A stretch of DNA of 64,000 bases, taken from Magnetospirillum fulvum. Its GTDB lineage: Bacteria > Pseudomonadota > Alphaproteobacteria > Rhodospirillales > Magnetospirillaceae. The stretch spans positions 62,001-126,000 of the forward strand of contig NZ_FNWO01000005.1 of assembly GCF_900108475.1 (NCBI RefSeq), written 5' to 3'. Shown here piece after piece: positions 9,912-19,292 of this stretch. A model generated the notes under the pieces. That model searched no databases and was not told the origin of the DNA. It saw nothing but the letters and a program-made list of their open reading frames with translations. Position numbers and translations under genes: made by a program. Position 1 is the first letter of the stretch, and every line of letters begins with the position of its first letter.

Positions 9912-10336
9912 GAAGGGGGGCTCCAATCCGGTGGGGCCAGTTCGAAACCGGCGAAGGAAAAGGCGGGGGAGACGGTGCAGCCGACCAGACTCCACTCTCC
10001 CTGCGGCTGAGCGGCCTGCCACACCCCCGGCGGGACGATGCCCTGGGGGAGGTGGCCCTGGCCGAGATCGGGGCCAAGGATCAGCGAGCGCTCGGCGTGA
10101 CCGTCCTCGGACAGGCACAGGCGCAACGGCGCTCCGGCATGGAAATGCCAGATTTCCGTGGCGTCGATCCGGTGCCAGTGCGACCGCTCGCCCGCCCGCA
10201 GCAGATAGAGGATCGCGGTTCCGGCCCCGCGCTGGTTCGGCACGTCGGGGCGATGCCGCCACGTCTCGGTATAATGACCGCCTTCGGGATGAGGCCGCAG
10301 CCCCAGGCGGGCGATGATGTCGTCGGCGCTGGTCAT
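9908..10336 (-). CDS. Cupin protein of the DUF985 family
   Basis: The 142-residue protein is a small single-domain cupin of the DUF985/YML079w type, with HPEGGHYTETWR near the start, a central SHWHRIDATEIWHFHAG metal/ligand-binding strand, and a C-terminal SPAFSFAGFELA. The family's biochemical role is unsettled; sugar-nucleotide-like ligands have been proposed. I chose the ATG at 10336, which overlaps the GST stop by 4 bases. Both junctions in this three-gene operon are ATGA overlaps, so translation is likely coupled. Confidence 0.85.
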   Translation of the reverse strand: MTSADDIIARLGLRPHPEGGHYTETWRHRPDVPNQRGAGTAILYLLRAGERSHWHRIDATEIWHFHAGAPLRLCLSEDGHAERSLILGPDLGQGHLPQGIVPPGVWQAAQPQGEWSLVGCTVSPAFSFAGFELAPPDWSPPS

Positions 10337-10938
10337 ACGACGGGCACCGTCGCCGCAACCGAAGGACGATTCGACAGAACCGCATACCACGTCGCCAAAG
10401 CGGGATAGCGCTCGCGCCAAGCCGATTGGGGGAACCGGAAATCGAGATAGCCCAGCACGGCGACAATCGCGATCTGGCCGATCAGGAAGCTATCGCCCCA
10501 GGCGGCGACCTCGTCCTCCAACTGGGCCAGCCCGCGCTGAACGGCGGCGTCCTGCCGCGCGACCCAGTCGGGCCAGCGTTTGTCCTCGGGGCGCATCGTC
10601 GTCTCGATCCGCATAGCCAGCAGAGCGTCGAGGATGCCGTCGCCCAACGCTTCCAGCCGCTTTTGGGTCCAGCGGACACCGCCCGCAGGCGGAACCAGCT
10701 TCTGCCCATCATGGAGCGAATCGAGATATTCGCAGATCACCGGCGAATCGTAGATCGCCTCGCCCCCATCGGCGATCAAGGCGGGCACCTTGCCCAGCGG
10801 ATTGTCGCTGCCGACATCGGTGGCGGGATCCCAGACGTTGGTCGGCACCGCCTCGATCCGATCAGTCAGCCCGGTCTCAAAGGCGACGATCCAGACCTTG
10901 CGGGCATAGGGGGAGGTGGCGGAAGTACGCAGCTTCAT
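10333..10938 (-). CDS. Glutathione S-transferase family protein
   Basis: The 201-residue protein has a thioredoxin-like N-terminal domain (KLRTSATSPYARKVWI, then NPLGKVPALIADGGEAIYDSPVICEYLD, the glutathione gamma-glutamyl-binding segment with Asp-Ser) and an all-helical C-terminal domain. The N-terminal Ser is the likely catalytic residue, as in beta/other bacterial classes. Its substrate is unknown. It is the first gene of a tightly overlapped GST-cupin-HAD operon and is divergent from the gene at 11113. Confidence 0.9.
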   Translation of the reverse strand: MKLRTSATSPYARKVWIVAFETGLTDRIEAVPTNVWDPATDVGSDNPLGKVPALIADGGEAIYDSPVICEYLDSLHDGQKLVPPAGGVRWTQKRLEALGDGILDALLAMRIETTMRPEDKRWPDWVARQDAAVQRGLAQLEDEVAAWGDSFLIGQIAIVAVLGYLDFRFPQSAWRERYPALATWYAVLSNRPSVAATVPVV

Positions 10939-11112
10939 CGGAGCCTCATGCGGCCAAAAGGATCACACAGGGTTGGCCGCGCCGATCCGGGTGTCAAGGC
11001 CCCCATCTGAACTGTCATCAGTTTAGACCCTAGGCACGGTGCCCGGCATGGGTCACAATCGGCACCGCTTGAAGACCCTACCGGTGACGACGTTCTCGAG
11101 GAGACCCCACCC

Positions 11113-11628
11113 ATGACCACCGCGACATCCCCCCGCGCCCCCCTGCTGCGCGAGGCGGTCGGCACCTTCGCCGACCGGGCCCATTTCGAGTCGGCGGTGG
11201 ATGCCTTGATCCGAGCGGGATTCGAACGCCACCGCCTGTCGGTGCTGGCCTCGCACGATTCGCTCGAGGTCGCCTCGGCCGGACAGCGTTCGTGGCGCGA
11301 CGGTCTGGTCGCCCTGGTCGGTGAACTGAAATACGAAGGCCCGCTGGTCGCCGCCGGTCTGATCGCGATCGCCGCCGGTCCGGTTGGAGCCGCGATCGCC
11401 GGTCTGATCGCCGCCGGTGTCGGCGGGGCCGCGATCAAGGAAGTCCTGGACGAAGTGTCGGCCCTGCCGGATTCGACCGATTTCGCCCGGGCGCTCGCCG
11501 CCGGAAGCGTCATCTTGTGGGTCGGCATCGACACCCCCCAGGACGAGGAAACCGCCACCCGCCTGCTGCAAGCGGCGGGCGGGAGCAATGTCCACCTGTT
11601 CGAGCGATCCGCTTCCCTTCCGGCCTGA
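11113..11628 (+). CDS. Membrane-associated protein of unknown function
   Basis: The 171-residue protein starts with an alpha/beta segment (FADRAHFESAVDALIRAGFERHRLSVLA) resembling the general-stress-protein/heat-induced YflT-like fold. A glycine/alanine-rich hydrophobic hairpin follows (roughly residues 80-115, AAGLIAIAAGPVGAAIAGL), and then a second alpha/beta segment ending SNVHLFERSA. The pattern suggests a small membrane-inserted or glycine-zipper protein related to stress proteins. The function is not known. GAGGAGACC precedes the start codon. maeB begins 38 bp downstream. Confidence 0.7.
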   Translation: MTTATSPRAPLLREAVGTFADRAHFESAVDALIRAGFERHRLSVLASHDSLEVASAGQRSWRDGLVALVGELKYEGPLVAAGLIAIAAGPVGAAIAGLIAAGVGGAAIKEVLDEVSALPDSTDFARALAAGSVILWVGIDTPQDEETATRLLQAAGGSNVHLFERSASLPA

Positions 11629-11666
11629 CCGCCGGCAAGGCCCCCCAGACGGAGACGACGACGATA

Positions 11667-13982
11667 ATGAGCACCTCTTTTAACACGTCCAGCGCCAGCG
11701 AAGAGCAATTGAAGGGCACAACCGCCCTGGAACGCGACACGCTGCTGATGCACGCCTCGGGACGCCCCGGCAAGATCGAGATCGTTCCGACCAAGCCGAT
11801 GGCGACCCAGCGCGACCTGTCGCTGGCCTATTCCCCCGGCGTCGCCTTTCCGTGCCTGCACATCGCCCGAGACCCATCGCTGGCCTACGATTACACCGCA
11901 AAGGGCAATCTGGTCGCGGTGATCTCGAACGGCACCGCCGTGCTCGGCCTGGGCGATCTCGGCGCGCTGGCCAGCAAGCCGGTGATGGAAGGCAAGGCGG
12001 TGCTGTTCAAGCGCTTTGCCGACGTCGATTCGATCGATCTCGAAGTCGATACCCACGATGTCGATGAGTTCATCAATTGCGTCCGCTATCTGGCCCCCAG
12101 CTTCGGCGGCATCAACCTCGAAGACATCAAAGCCCCGGAATGCTTCATCATCGAGCAGCGCCTGCGCGAATTGATGCCGATTCCGGTGTTCCATGACGAT
12201 CAGCACGGCACCGCGATCATCTCGTCGGCGGGCCTGATCAACGCGCTGGAACTGACCGGGCGCGACATGGCCACCACCAAGGTCGTCGTCAACGGCGCGG
12301 GCGCGGCGGGCATCGCCTGCCTCGAACTGATCAAGAGCCTGGGCATCCGACACGAGAACGTGACTCTGTGCGACACCAAGGGGGTGATCTATCAGGGCCG
12401 TTCGGAAGGGATGAACCAGTGGAAGTCGGCCCACGCCATCGACACTCCGGCCCGTACCCTGTCCGAGGCGCTGATCGGTGCCGACGTGTTCTTTGGCCTG
12501 TCGGTCAAGGGCGCGATGACCCAGGAAATGGTCAAGACGATGGCGCCCCGCCCGATCATCTTCGCGATGGCCAACCCCGATCCGGAAATCACCCCGGAAG
12601 AGGTCAAGGCGGTGTGCCCCGACGCGATCGTCGCCACCGGCCGTTCGGATTATCCCAACCAGATCAATAACGTGTTGGGCTTCCCCTACATCTTCCGCGG
12701 CGCGCTCGACGTCCGCGCCTCGACCATCAACGAGGCGATGAAGGTCGCCGCCGCCAGGGCGATCGCCGCGCTGGCCCGCGAGGACGTTCCCGACGAAGTC
12801 GATGCCGCCTATTCCGGCCGCCGCCTCCGCTACGGGGCCGATTACATCATCCCGGTGCCGTTCGATCCCCGTCTGATCTCCGCCGTCCCCCCCGCCGTCG
12901 CCAAGGCGGCGATGGATAGCGGCGTCGCCCGTCGCCCGATCATCGACATGCCCGGCTACAGCCGCGACCTGTCGGCCCGGCTCGACCCGGTCGCCGCCGG
13001 AATGCAGGCGATCACCGAGGCGGTCCGCGCCAACCCCAAGCGGGTGGTGTTCGCCGAGGGCGAAGAGGAAAAGCAGATCCGCGCCGCCGTCGCCTTCAAC
13101 AATGCCGGTCTTGGCCACCCGATCCTGATCGGGCGCGAGGACCGCATCCGCGAAACGATGCGTTCGATCGGCCTGCCGGTCGCGGAATCGCTCGAAATCG
13201 TCAACGCCCGCCTGTCGCCGAAGACGAAGGACTATACCGACCTGCTCTATCGCCGCCTCCAGCGCAAGGGCGCGCTGTATCGCGACGCCCAGCGGCTGGT
13301 CAACCAGGAGCGCAACATTTTCGGCGCGCTGATGGTTGAATCCGGCGATGCCGACGCGATGGTCACCGGCCTGACCCGCAATTACTGGCAGGCGTTCGAC
13401 GAGATCAAGCGGGTGATCGACCCCGCGCCGGGCGAACTGATGTTCGGCATGACCGTCTTCGTCGCCAAGGGACGGGTGGTGTTCGTCGCCGACACCACCG
13501 TGCTGGAGCGGCCGACCCCGGTCCAGTTGGCCGACATCGCGGTGCAGACCGCGCACAAAGCCCGCCAGATGGGCCACGAGCCGCGCGTCGCGATGATCAG
13601 CTACTCGACCTTCGGCAATCCCAGCAACAACCGGGCCGAGCGCGTCCGCGAGGCGGTCGATATCCTCGACGCCCGCAAGGTCGATTTCGTCTATGACGGC
13701 GAGATGAGCCCCGACGTCGCCCTCGACCCGGAATTGCTCAGCCACTACCCGTTCTCGCGGCTGAAGGAACCGGCCAACGTGCTGGTGATGCCCGGTCTCT
13801 ATTCCGCCACGATCAGCTCGAAGCTGCTGCAAAAGCTGGGAGCGGTGCCGGTGATCGGTCCGATCCTGGTCGGTCTGTCGCGTCCGATCCAGGTCACCTC
13901 GATGGATGCCAGCGCCACCGACATCGTCACCATGGCGGTGCTGGCCTGTCACGATGCCTTGAAGCGCGAAACGGGGAAATAA
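11667..13982 (+). CDS. maeB: NADP-dependent malic enzyme fused to a phosphotransacetylase-like domain
   Basis: This 771-residue protein is the large MaeB type found in proteobacteria. Residues 1-440 form a malic enzyme: [23 protein letters not shown] with the metal-binding Asp, and the nucleotide fold [15 protein letters not shown]. Residues 450-771 form a phosphotransacetylase-like domain ([27 protein letters not shown]) that usually acts as an acetyl-CoA-sensing regulatory module rather than an enzyme. It oxidatively decarboxylates malate to pyruvate with NADP+, giving NADPH. The phoR-like gene starts 10 bp later. Confidence 0.95.
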   Translation: MSTSFNTSSASEEQLKGTTALERDTLLMHASGRPGKIEIVPTKPMATQRDLSLAYSPGVAFPCLHIARDPSLAYDYTAKGNLVAVISNGTAVLGLGDLGALASKPVMEGKAVLFKRFADVDSIDLEVDTHDVDEFINCVRYLAPSFGGINLEDIKAPECFIIEQRLRELMPIPVFHDDQHGTAIISSAGLINALELTGRDMATTKVVVNGAGAAGIACLELIKSLGIRHENVTLCDTKGVIYQGRSEGMNQWKSAHAIDTPARTLSEALIGADVFFGLSVKGAMTQEMVKTMAPRPIIFAMANPDPEITPEEVKAVCPDAIVATGRSDYPNQINNVLGFPYIFRGALDVRASTINEAMKVAAARAIAALAREDVPDEVDAAYSGRRLRYGADYIIPVPFDPRLISAVPPAVAKAAMDSGVARRPIIDMPGYSRDLSARLDPVAAGMQAITEAVRANPKRVVFAEGEEEKQIRAAVAFNNAGLGHPILIGREDRIRETMRSIGLPVAESLEIVNARLSPKTKDYTDLLYRRLQRKGALYRDAQRLVNQERNIFGALMVESGDADAMVTGLTRNYWQAFDEIKRVIDPAPGELMFGMTVFVAKGRVVFVADTTVLERPTPVQLADIAVQTAHKARQMGHEPRVAMISYSTFGNPSNNRAERVREAVDILDARKVDFVYDGEMSPDVALDPELLSHYPFSRLKEPANVLVMPGLYSATISSKLLQKLGAVPVIGPILVGLSRPIQVTSMDASATDIVTMAVLACHDALKRETGK

Positions 13983-13992
13983 AGGACCGCGG

Positions 13993-15402
13993 ATGATCAA
14001 TCGCAATCCCGCCGCCGCCGGCAGAGTGCTGTCGGTGGCGGTGTTGCTGTCCAGTCCGACTGGAATCGTTCTTTTGGTTCTGGCCGCCCAGGGGACGGTC
14101 CACGCTGCGTGGGCCGTCTTGGTCTGGCTGGGCGTCACGCTGATCCTGGCCCTGGTGGTGCGGGCGCATCTGACCCGGCTGGCGACGCTGGCCGAGTGGG
14201 TCCGCGCCCTGGCGCTCGGAACCGAACAAGGGCCGCCGCCCGGCCGCGACGATATCACCCTGGCCGGAACCGCGATCGCCGTCGGCGGGCTGCGCCGGGT
14301 GTGGCAGCAAAAAACCGCTGAACTGACCAGCACCGCCCGCTGGAACGAAAGCCTGCTCGACAATCTGCCCGATCCGCTGCTGCTGCTCGATCCCAGCCGC
14401 CGGGTCGTCCGCGCCAACAAGGCGGCGCGGCTGTTGTTCGGCCGCGAGTTGGGCGGGCGCGACATCTCCTCGTTTCTGCGTCACCCTTCCGTCCTGGAAG
14501 CGGTCGAGGCGGTGCTGACCGGCGCGAACAGCCGGGAATGCGAGTTCACTCAGCCCGTCCCGCTCGAACGGGTCTTCCTTGCCCGCGTCGTCTGTCCCGG
14601 TGGTCTTCCGCCCGATGGGGCGGCGGCGATGCTGACCCTGCACGATCTGACCGACGTCAAGCGGATCGAGCGGATGCGGGCCGATTTCGTCGCCAATGCC
14701 AGCCACGAACTCCGCACCCCCTTGGCCGCCGTCGCCGGATTCATCGAGACCCTGCGCGGTCCCGCCCGCGACGACGAGGAGGCGCGTGACCGCTTCCTCG
14801 CCATCATGGCCGAGCAGGCCCAGCGGATGAGCCGCCTGATCGCCGATCTGTTGTCGCTGTCGCGGATCGAGTTGAACGAACACACGCCGCCGCGTGAAAA
14901 GGTCGATCTTGGACGGCTGCTGATCACCGCCGCCGAGGTGCTGCGCCCGCTGGCGCAGGGGCGCGGGATGGAGATCGTGCTGGAGATCGACCCCGACCTC
15001 GACACCATCCTCGCCCAACCCGACGAGATGGCTCAATTGTTCCAGAACCTGCTCGACAACGCCCTCAAATACGGGCGCGAGAACAGCCCGGTCCTGGTCA
15101 CCGCCATCGCCGCCACGCCCGCCGAACTGCCGGTCAACGCCGGAGCGGCGCTGAAATCCGGCCCGGCGCTCAAGGTCTCGGTGCGCGATCAGGGCGAGGG
15201 CATCGCCCGCGAGCATCTGCCCCGCCTGACCGAGCGTTTCTACCGCGCCGATGCCGCCCGCTCGCGCCGGATGGGCGGCACCGGGCTCGGCCTCGCCATC
15301 GTCAAGCACATCGTCAACCGCCATCGCGGCCTGCTGACGATCGACAGCGTCGTCGGCCAGGGCTCGACCTTCACCGTCTGGCTGCCTGCGATCGAACGGT
15401 GA
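13993..15402 (+). CDS. Membrane sensor histidine kinase, PhoR-like
   Basis: The 469-residue kinase has two N-terminal transmembrane segments (about 12-32 and 38-58), a short linker, a PAS domain (SLLDNLPDPLLLLDPSRRVV), a HisKA domain with the phospho-acceptor in NASHELRTPLAAVAGF, and an HATPase domain with N, G1 and G2 boxes (NLLDNALKYG, VRDQGEGI, GGTGLGLAIVKH). Architecture matches PhoR, the phosphate-starvation sensor, but neither phoB, pst genes nor any response regulator is in the window, so the name is only suggestive. A repeat element begins 8 bp after the stop. Confidence 0.85.
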   Translation: MINRNPAAAGRVLSVAVLLSSPTGIVLLVLAAQGTVHAAWAVLVWLGVTLILALVVRAHLTRLATLAEWVRALALGTEQGPPPGRDDITLAGTAIAVGGLRRVWQQKTAELTSTARWNESLLDNLPDPLLLLDPSRRVVRANKAARLLFGRELGGRDISSFLRHPSVLEAVEAVLTGANSRECEFTQPVPLERVFLARVVCPGGLPPDGAAAMLTLHDLTDVKRIERMRADFVANASHELRTPLAAVAGFIETLRGPARDDEEARDRFLAIMAEQAQRMSRLIADLLSLSRIELNEHTPPREKVDLGRLLITAAEVLRPLAQGRGMEIVLEIDPDLDTILAQPDEMAQLFQNLLDNALKYGRENSPVLVTAIAATPAELPVNAGAALKSGPALKVSVRDQGEGIAREHLPRLTERFYRADAARSRRMGGTGLGLAIVKHIVNRHRGLLTIDSVVGQGSTFTVWLPAIER

Positions 15403-15410
15403 CCGTCGCC

Positions 15411-15572
15411 TAGAGTTTGTCCGGGTTAAGGATAACACCCGGCCCTTCCATCCCCATGGCGTCGTCCAATCCAATGCGTCCAATGACGTTTCGGCGGGGC
15501 CACATGGCCCCTGGGTCAAGCCCGAGGGTGACGGCCCCAAACGGCGATACCGTCAAATTCCGAAAAACTCTA
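15411..15572. repeat. REP-like repeat with terminal inverted repeats, copy B
   Basis: The element is bounded by TAGAGTTTGTCCGG (15411-15424) and CCGAAAAACTCTA (15560-15572), which are imperfect inverted repeats. Near its right side it carries the block TGGGTCAAGCCCGAGGGTG that is shared with copy A at 3709-3812, and both copies share the left block ending GGGTTAAGG. It fills most of the 281-bp gap between the phoR-like gene and the glycosyltransferase gene. I see nothing coding there. Confidence 0.75.
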
Positions 15573-15683
15573 ACTGGCGACAAACGGACCAAACCACCGC
15601 CAATAGTGTGACTTGGGTCGTGTTTACGGGCTATATTGCCATTGGGATAGATGGACGGCCCCAATGACCACAGCGAGACAGCA

Positions 15684-17843
15684 ATGAACCGCAAACAACG
15701 CCGGGCTCAGGAAAAGCATGGTCCTGCCCCGATTGCACCGGGGGCGGCGGCATCCATTCCCAAGATGCTCACCGAAGCCTTTCAGCACCATCAGGCCGGG
15801 CGTCTGAGCGAGGCCGCTCAGCTCTATCAGCAAATCCTGGGGCTCGATCCCCGTCACGCCGACAGCCTGCACCTCCTCGGAAACGTCGCCTATTCGGTTG
15901 GACGCCATGATTTAGCCGTCGATCTGATCAATCAGGCGATCGCGGTCAATGCCAAGGTCGCGATGTACCATTGCACCCTTGGCAATGCGCAGAAAGAGTT
16001 GGGGCGGCTGGACGATGCGATCTCGTGTTGGCGTCGGGCGCTGGCGCTCAAACCCGACTATCCCGAGGCGCATTCCAATCTGGGCTTGGTCCTGCGGGAA
16101 CAGGGCCGCATCGACGAGGCGGTTGCCCATTGCCGCAAGGCCATTGCCCTGAGGGCGGATTTTCCAGAGGCGCACAACAACCTTGGCTCGGCGGTGCAAG
16201 CACAGGGGCGGCTGGACGACGCGGCCGCGGCCTTTCGCCAAGCCATCGCCCTTCGGCCGGATTACACCGAGGCCCACTCCAACCTGGGCATCGTGCAGCA
16301 AGATCTGGGGAGACCGGACGAGGCGCGGGCAAGCCACCTCCGCGCCCAGGAGACGCGGCCGGGTTCACTCCGCTACAGTTGCAACGCCCAGCTCTTTATG
16401 CCGATCATCGCCGACTCGACGGAGGCGATAGCCGTCTCGCGAAAGCGCTATGAGGCAGGGATCGGCGCTCTGACGGACTCGCCGCCGTTTCTGGACGTCT
16501 CGATCAAGGATGTGAACCCCCGCTCGTTCTACCTCGCCTATCACAACGTCGATAACCGCCCGGTGATGGAGGCGCTCCACCGCCTGTTTCGGGCCAAGGT
16601 CGGGGGGCTGACCTTCACCGCGCCCCATCTGGCGGGCTGGCAATCGCCCGCTGTCCGGGGGCGGCGGGTCAGGGTCGGGTTTCTATCCGAATTCCTGGTC
16701 GGCCATACTGTCGGGAACCTCAACCAGGGTTTTATCGAGCATCTCGACCGCGACCGTTTTGACGTCGTGCTGATTCACACCGCACATGCCAAGCGCGACG
16801 CCTTGAGCAACATTCTGGATCGGCTGGCTGACACCTCCCTCACCCTGCCCCACAGCCTGGAAGCCCAACAGCAGGCGGTGGCGGCGGCAGAATTGGACGT
16901 CCTGATCTACCCCGATATCGGAATGGCGCCCTCGACCTATTTCCTGGCTTACGCCCGCCTTGCCCCGGTGCAGGCGGTGATGTGGGGACACCCGGACACG
17001 ACGGGTCTCGATTCGATTGATTACTTTGTATCGTCGAAATCGATCGAGCCGGATAACGCACAGGACGTCTACACCGAGAGATTGATTCGTCTCGACCGGC
17101 TGAATTGTTACTACACTCCGCCTCAGGCGCCCACGGACATCTTGAGCCGAGCCGAGCTTGGCTTGCCTGAGACGGGTATCTTGTACGGCTGCCCCCAGAG
17201 CTTGTTCAAGTTCCACCCGGATTTCGACGCGGTGCTCGCCGCGATCGCTTTGGGTGACCCGACGGGCCGGATCGTCCTCATCGCGGGCGACAATGCGAGT
17301 TGGGCCGAGCAGATTCGCGCAAGGTGGCAAAAGACCGACCCGATCTTGCTGGAGCGAACCCTGTTCCTGCCCCGCATGCCGCGCGATCGGTTCGTCATGA
17401 TGCTCGCGCACATCGACATCTTGTTAGACCCCATTCATTTCGGCAGCGGCAATACCCTGTACGAGGCGATGGTGGGGGGGACGCCGGTGATAACCTGGCC
17501 GGGTCAATTCATGCGGGGCCGGATCGTGGCCGGGGCGTACCGACAGATGGGGATCGCCGACGCCCCGATTGCCCCCCGGATCGAGGATTATGCGCCTCTG
17601 GCCCTGGCTCTGGGACGTGACCCCGACCGTCGCGAGGCGTTGCGCCAGTCGTTGCGGAGCGCGGCAGGCCGGGACTTGTTCATGGACATGAGCGCTGTTC
17701 GGGGAATCGAAGCCTTCCTGGACGCGGCGGTGGCGGCGGCCGGACGCGGAGAGAGGCTACCGACCGACTGGCACCCGGATCTTCAGGCCGGACAGAGCCC
17801 CGAGGGGGGCTCCAGAGAGACAGGTGGGCCACATGCCGGTTGA
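15684..17843 (+). CDS. TPR-domain O-GlcNAc-transferase-like (SPINDLY family) protein
   Basis: The 719-residue protein joins about six tetratricopeptide repeats (residues ~30-230, for example AEAAQLYQQILGLDPRHADS and PDYPEAHSNLGLVLREQGRI) to a family-41 glycosyltransferase domain. The latter shows GFLSEFLVGHTVGNLNQGF, then PVQAVMWGHPDTTGLDSIDY, and the UDP-sugar site HFGSGNTLYEAMVGGTPV. In bacteria such enzymes are thought to glycosylate flagellin, adhesins or other proteins. I prefer the ATG at 15684 (MNRKQRRAQEK, the common family start) over 15651. It overlaps the next gene, a C-methyltransferase, by 11 bp, suggesting joint sugar transfer and methylation. Confidence 0.88.
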   Translation: MNRKQRRAQEKHGPAPIAPGAAASIPKMLTEAFQHHQAGRLSEAAQLYQQILGLDPRHADSLHLLGNVAYSVGRHDLAVDLINQAIAVNAKVAMYHCTLGNAQKELGRLDDAISCWRRALALKPDYPEAHSNLGLVLREQGRIDEAVAHCRKAIALRADFPEAHNNLGSAVQAQGRLDDAAAAFRQAIALRPDYTEAHSNLGIVQQDLGRPDEARASHLRAQETRPGSLRYSCNAQLFMPIIADSTEAIAVSRKRYEAGIGALTDSPPFLDVSIKDVNPRSFYLAYHNVDNRPVMEALHRLFRAKVGGLTFTAPHLAGWQSPAVRGRRVRVGFLSEFLVGHTVGNLNQGFIEHLDRDRFDVVLIHTAHAKRDALSNILDRLADTSLTLPHSLEAQQQAVAAAELDVLIYPDIGMAPSTYFLAYARLAPVQAVMWGHPDTTGLDSIDYFVSSKSIEPDNAQDVYTERLIRLDRLNCYYTPPQAPTDILSRAELGLPETGILYGCPQSLFKFHPDFDAVLAAIALGDPTGRIVLIAGDNASWAEQIRARWQKTDPILLERTLFLPRMPRDRFVMMLAHIDILLDPIHFGSGNTLYEAMVGGTPVITWPGQFMRGRIVAGAYRQMGIADAPIAPRIEDYAPLALALGRDPDRREALRQSLRSAAGRDLFMDMSAVRGIEAFLDAAVAAAGRGERLPTDWHPDLQAGQSPEGGSRETGGPHAG

Positions 17844-19050
17844 ATTCTTCTCGGCGAATTGTCCCGCTTGCGGACATCACGTCGCGGTTCCGTTTTTCGA
17901 CGGGGGACAGCACCCCCTGGCAACCTTGGCTTGGCCGAGCACCGCAAATGCGGCACGGACTCTGCCCCGTTTGCCGCTCGATTTCGTGATGTGCGTCGAA
18001 TGCGGCCACGTATTTAACCGGTCTTTCGACTATGCCGCCGTCCCGTACTCAGAAAAACCCAACTTGATGTTCAACCGTGGTGTCGCCTGGTCCGGCTTTT
18101 TGCAGGGTGTGCGCGATACGATCCTGTCCGGATTGTCGGCGCACCCGGTGGTGGTCGAGATCGGTCATGGCGACGGCAGCTTTCTTGCGGCTTTGGCTGG
18201 CGAGCGGGCGGCGGGCCGGTATATCGGCTTCGATCCCAACGGCGCGGCCTCGGGCCATGGCAATGTCGAATTCCGCAGCGAATTGTTCGACCCGGCGCGG
18301 CACCTCGCCGAATTGCGCCCGGAGCTAATCATCAGCCGCCATGTGCTGGAGCATCTGGTTAACCCCGTCGGCTTCATCCAAGGAATCTCATTCGCGGCGT
18401 CGATGCAGGGGCTGGTGCCCCGCATGTATATGGAAGTGCCATGCATTGATGCCGCAATCGCCGGCGGACGCTCGGTCGATTTCTATTACGAGCACGGCTC
18501 GCAATTCACCACGACGTCGTTCCAACGCATGCTAACGCGGGCCACCGCCAAGATTTTGGAGATTGGCCACGGCTATGGCGGCGAAGTGGTCTTTGGCTTC
18601 GCCGAATTGGGCGCTCCCGGCCACACGGTTGCCCAGGCGCGGGTTGCCGCATCGTTCCGTGATGCGGCAAGGGCATCGGTAACGACAATCGTCGGTCAGT
18701 TGGCGGCCCTGCACAGTGCGGGCAGCCGGGTGGCGATCTGGGGCGGGACCGGAAAGTCCGCCGCGTTTATGTCCCGCTTTTGCGTCGATTCAGAGCGGTT
18801 TCCGCTGGTGGTGGATTCCGATCCGGCCAAGGTCGGCACCTTTGTTCCCGGCACCGGGCAGGAGATCCGCTTCCGCGACTGGTTGCGGCATCACCCGGTT
18901 GACGTGGTGATCATTCCGCCGCAATGGCGAGCCGCCGACATCGTGGCCGAGATGGCCGCGAACGGACTCACCGCCGGTCAGGTTCTGATCGAACATTGTG
19001 GCCGCTTGATCGACTTTGCCCAAGACGACCACCCCTATCGCAGATCGTAA
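17833..19050 (+). CDS. SAM-dependent methyltransferase, sugar C-methyltransferase-like
   Basis: The 405-residue protein has three parts. First is an N-terminal zinc-binding motif (CPACGHH ... CVECGHV, residues ~12-60). Next is a Rossmann SAM domain (VVVEIGHGDGSFLAALAGE, IISRHVLEHL). Last is a C-terminal Rossmann-like domain (RVAIWGGTGKSAAFMSRF). This is the architecture of sugar 3-C-methyltransferases and related enzymes. I chose ATG 17833 rather than the GTG at 17824 because AGGTGGG precedes it at good spacing. The start lies inside the glycosyltransferase gene, so the two are coupled. The substrate is unknown. Confidence 0.85.
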   Translation: MPVEFFSANCPACGHHVAVPFFDGGQHPLATLAWPSTANAARTLPRLPLDFVMCVECGHVFNRSFDYAAVPYSEKPNLMFNRGVAWSGFLQGVRDTILSGLSAHPVVVEIGHGDGSFLAALAGERAAGRYIGFDPNGAASGHGNVEFRSELFDPARHLAELRPELIISRHVLEHLVNPVGFIQGISFAASMQGLVPRMYMEVPCIDAAIAGGRSVDFYYEHGSQFTTTSFQRMLTRATAKILEIGHGYGGEVVFGFAELGAPGHTVAQARVAASFRDAARASVTTIVGQLAALHSAGSRVAIWGGTGKSAAFMSRFCVDSERFPLVVDSDPAKVGTFVPGTGQEIRFRDWLRHHPVDVVIIPPQWRAADIVAEMAANGLTAGQVLIEHCGRLIDFAQDDHPYRRS

Positions 19051-19126
19051 TCCCAGGAGCACGGCGCGGAACCCCGCCGCCTCGTCATCCGAGTTACGAC
19101 CCGCACTTTGAAATATAAGGAGAATT

Positions 19127-19203
<77 letters not shown>

Positions 19204-19292
19204 GCGAGCGCATTGAGAGCGCGGGGTTTATAACATTATCGCGAGGGAAGACGGAAGCCCCGATCGGACCGGGCCGCGCCCGCCGCTTGGTC

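Noticed and set aside
10935-14465. A minus-strand open frame of 1176 codons opposite the membrane-protein gene and maeB
   Set aside because: It is antisense to the clearly coding maeB and phoR-like genes, has low-complexity composition (Arg/Gly/Asp/Gln), and no recognisable motif; it is a by-product of high GC3.
15651-15683. Upstream start for the O-GlcNAc-transferase-like gene
   Set aside because: The ATG at 15651 adds 11 residues (MDGPNDHSETA) that do not resemble family starts; MNRKQRR at 15684 does.
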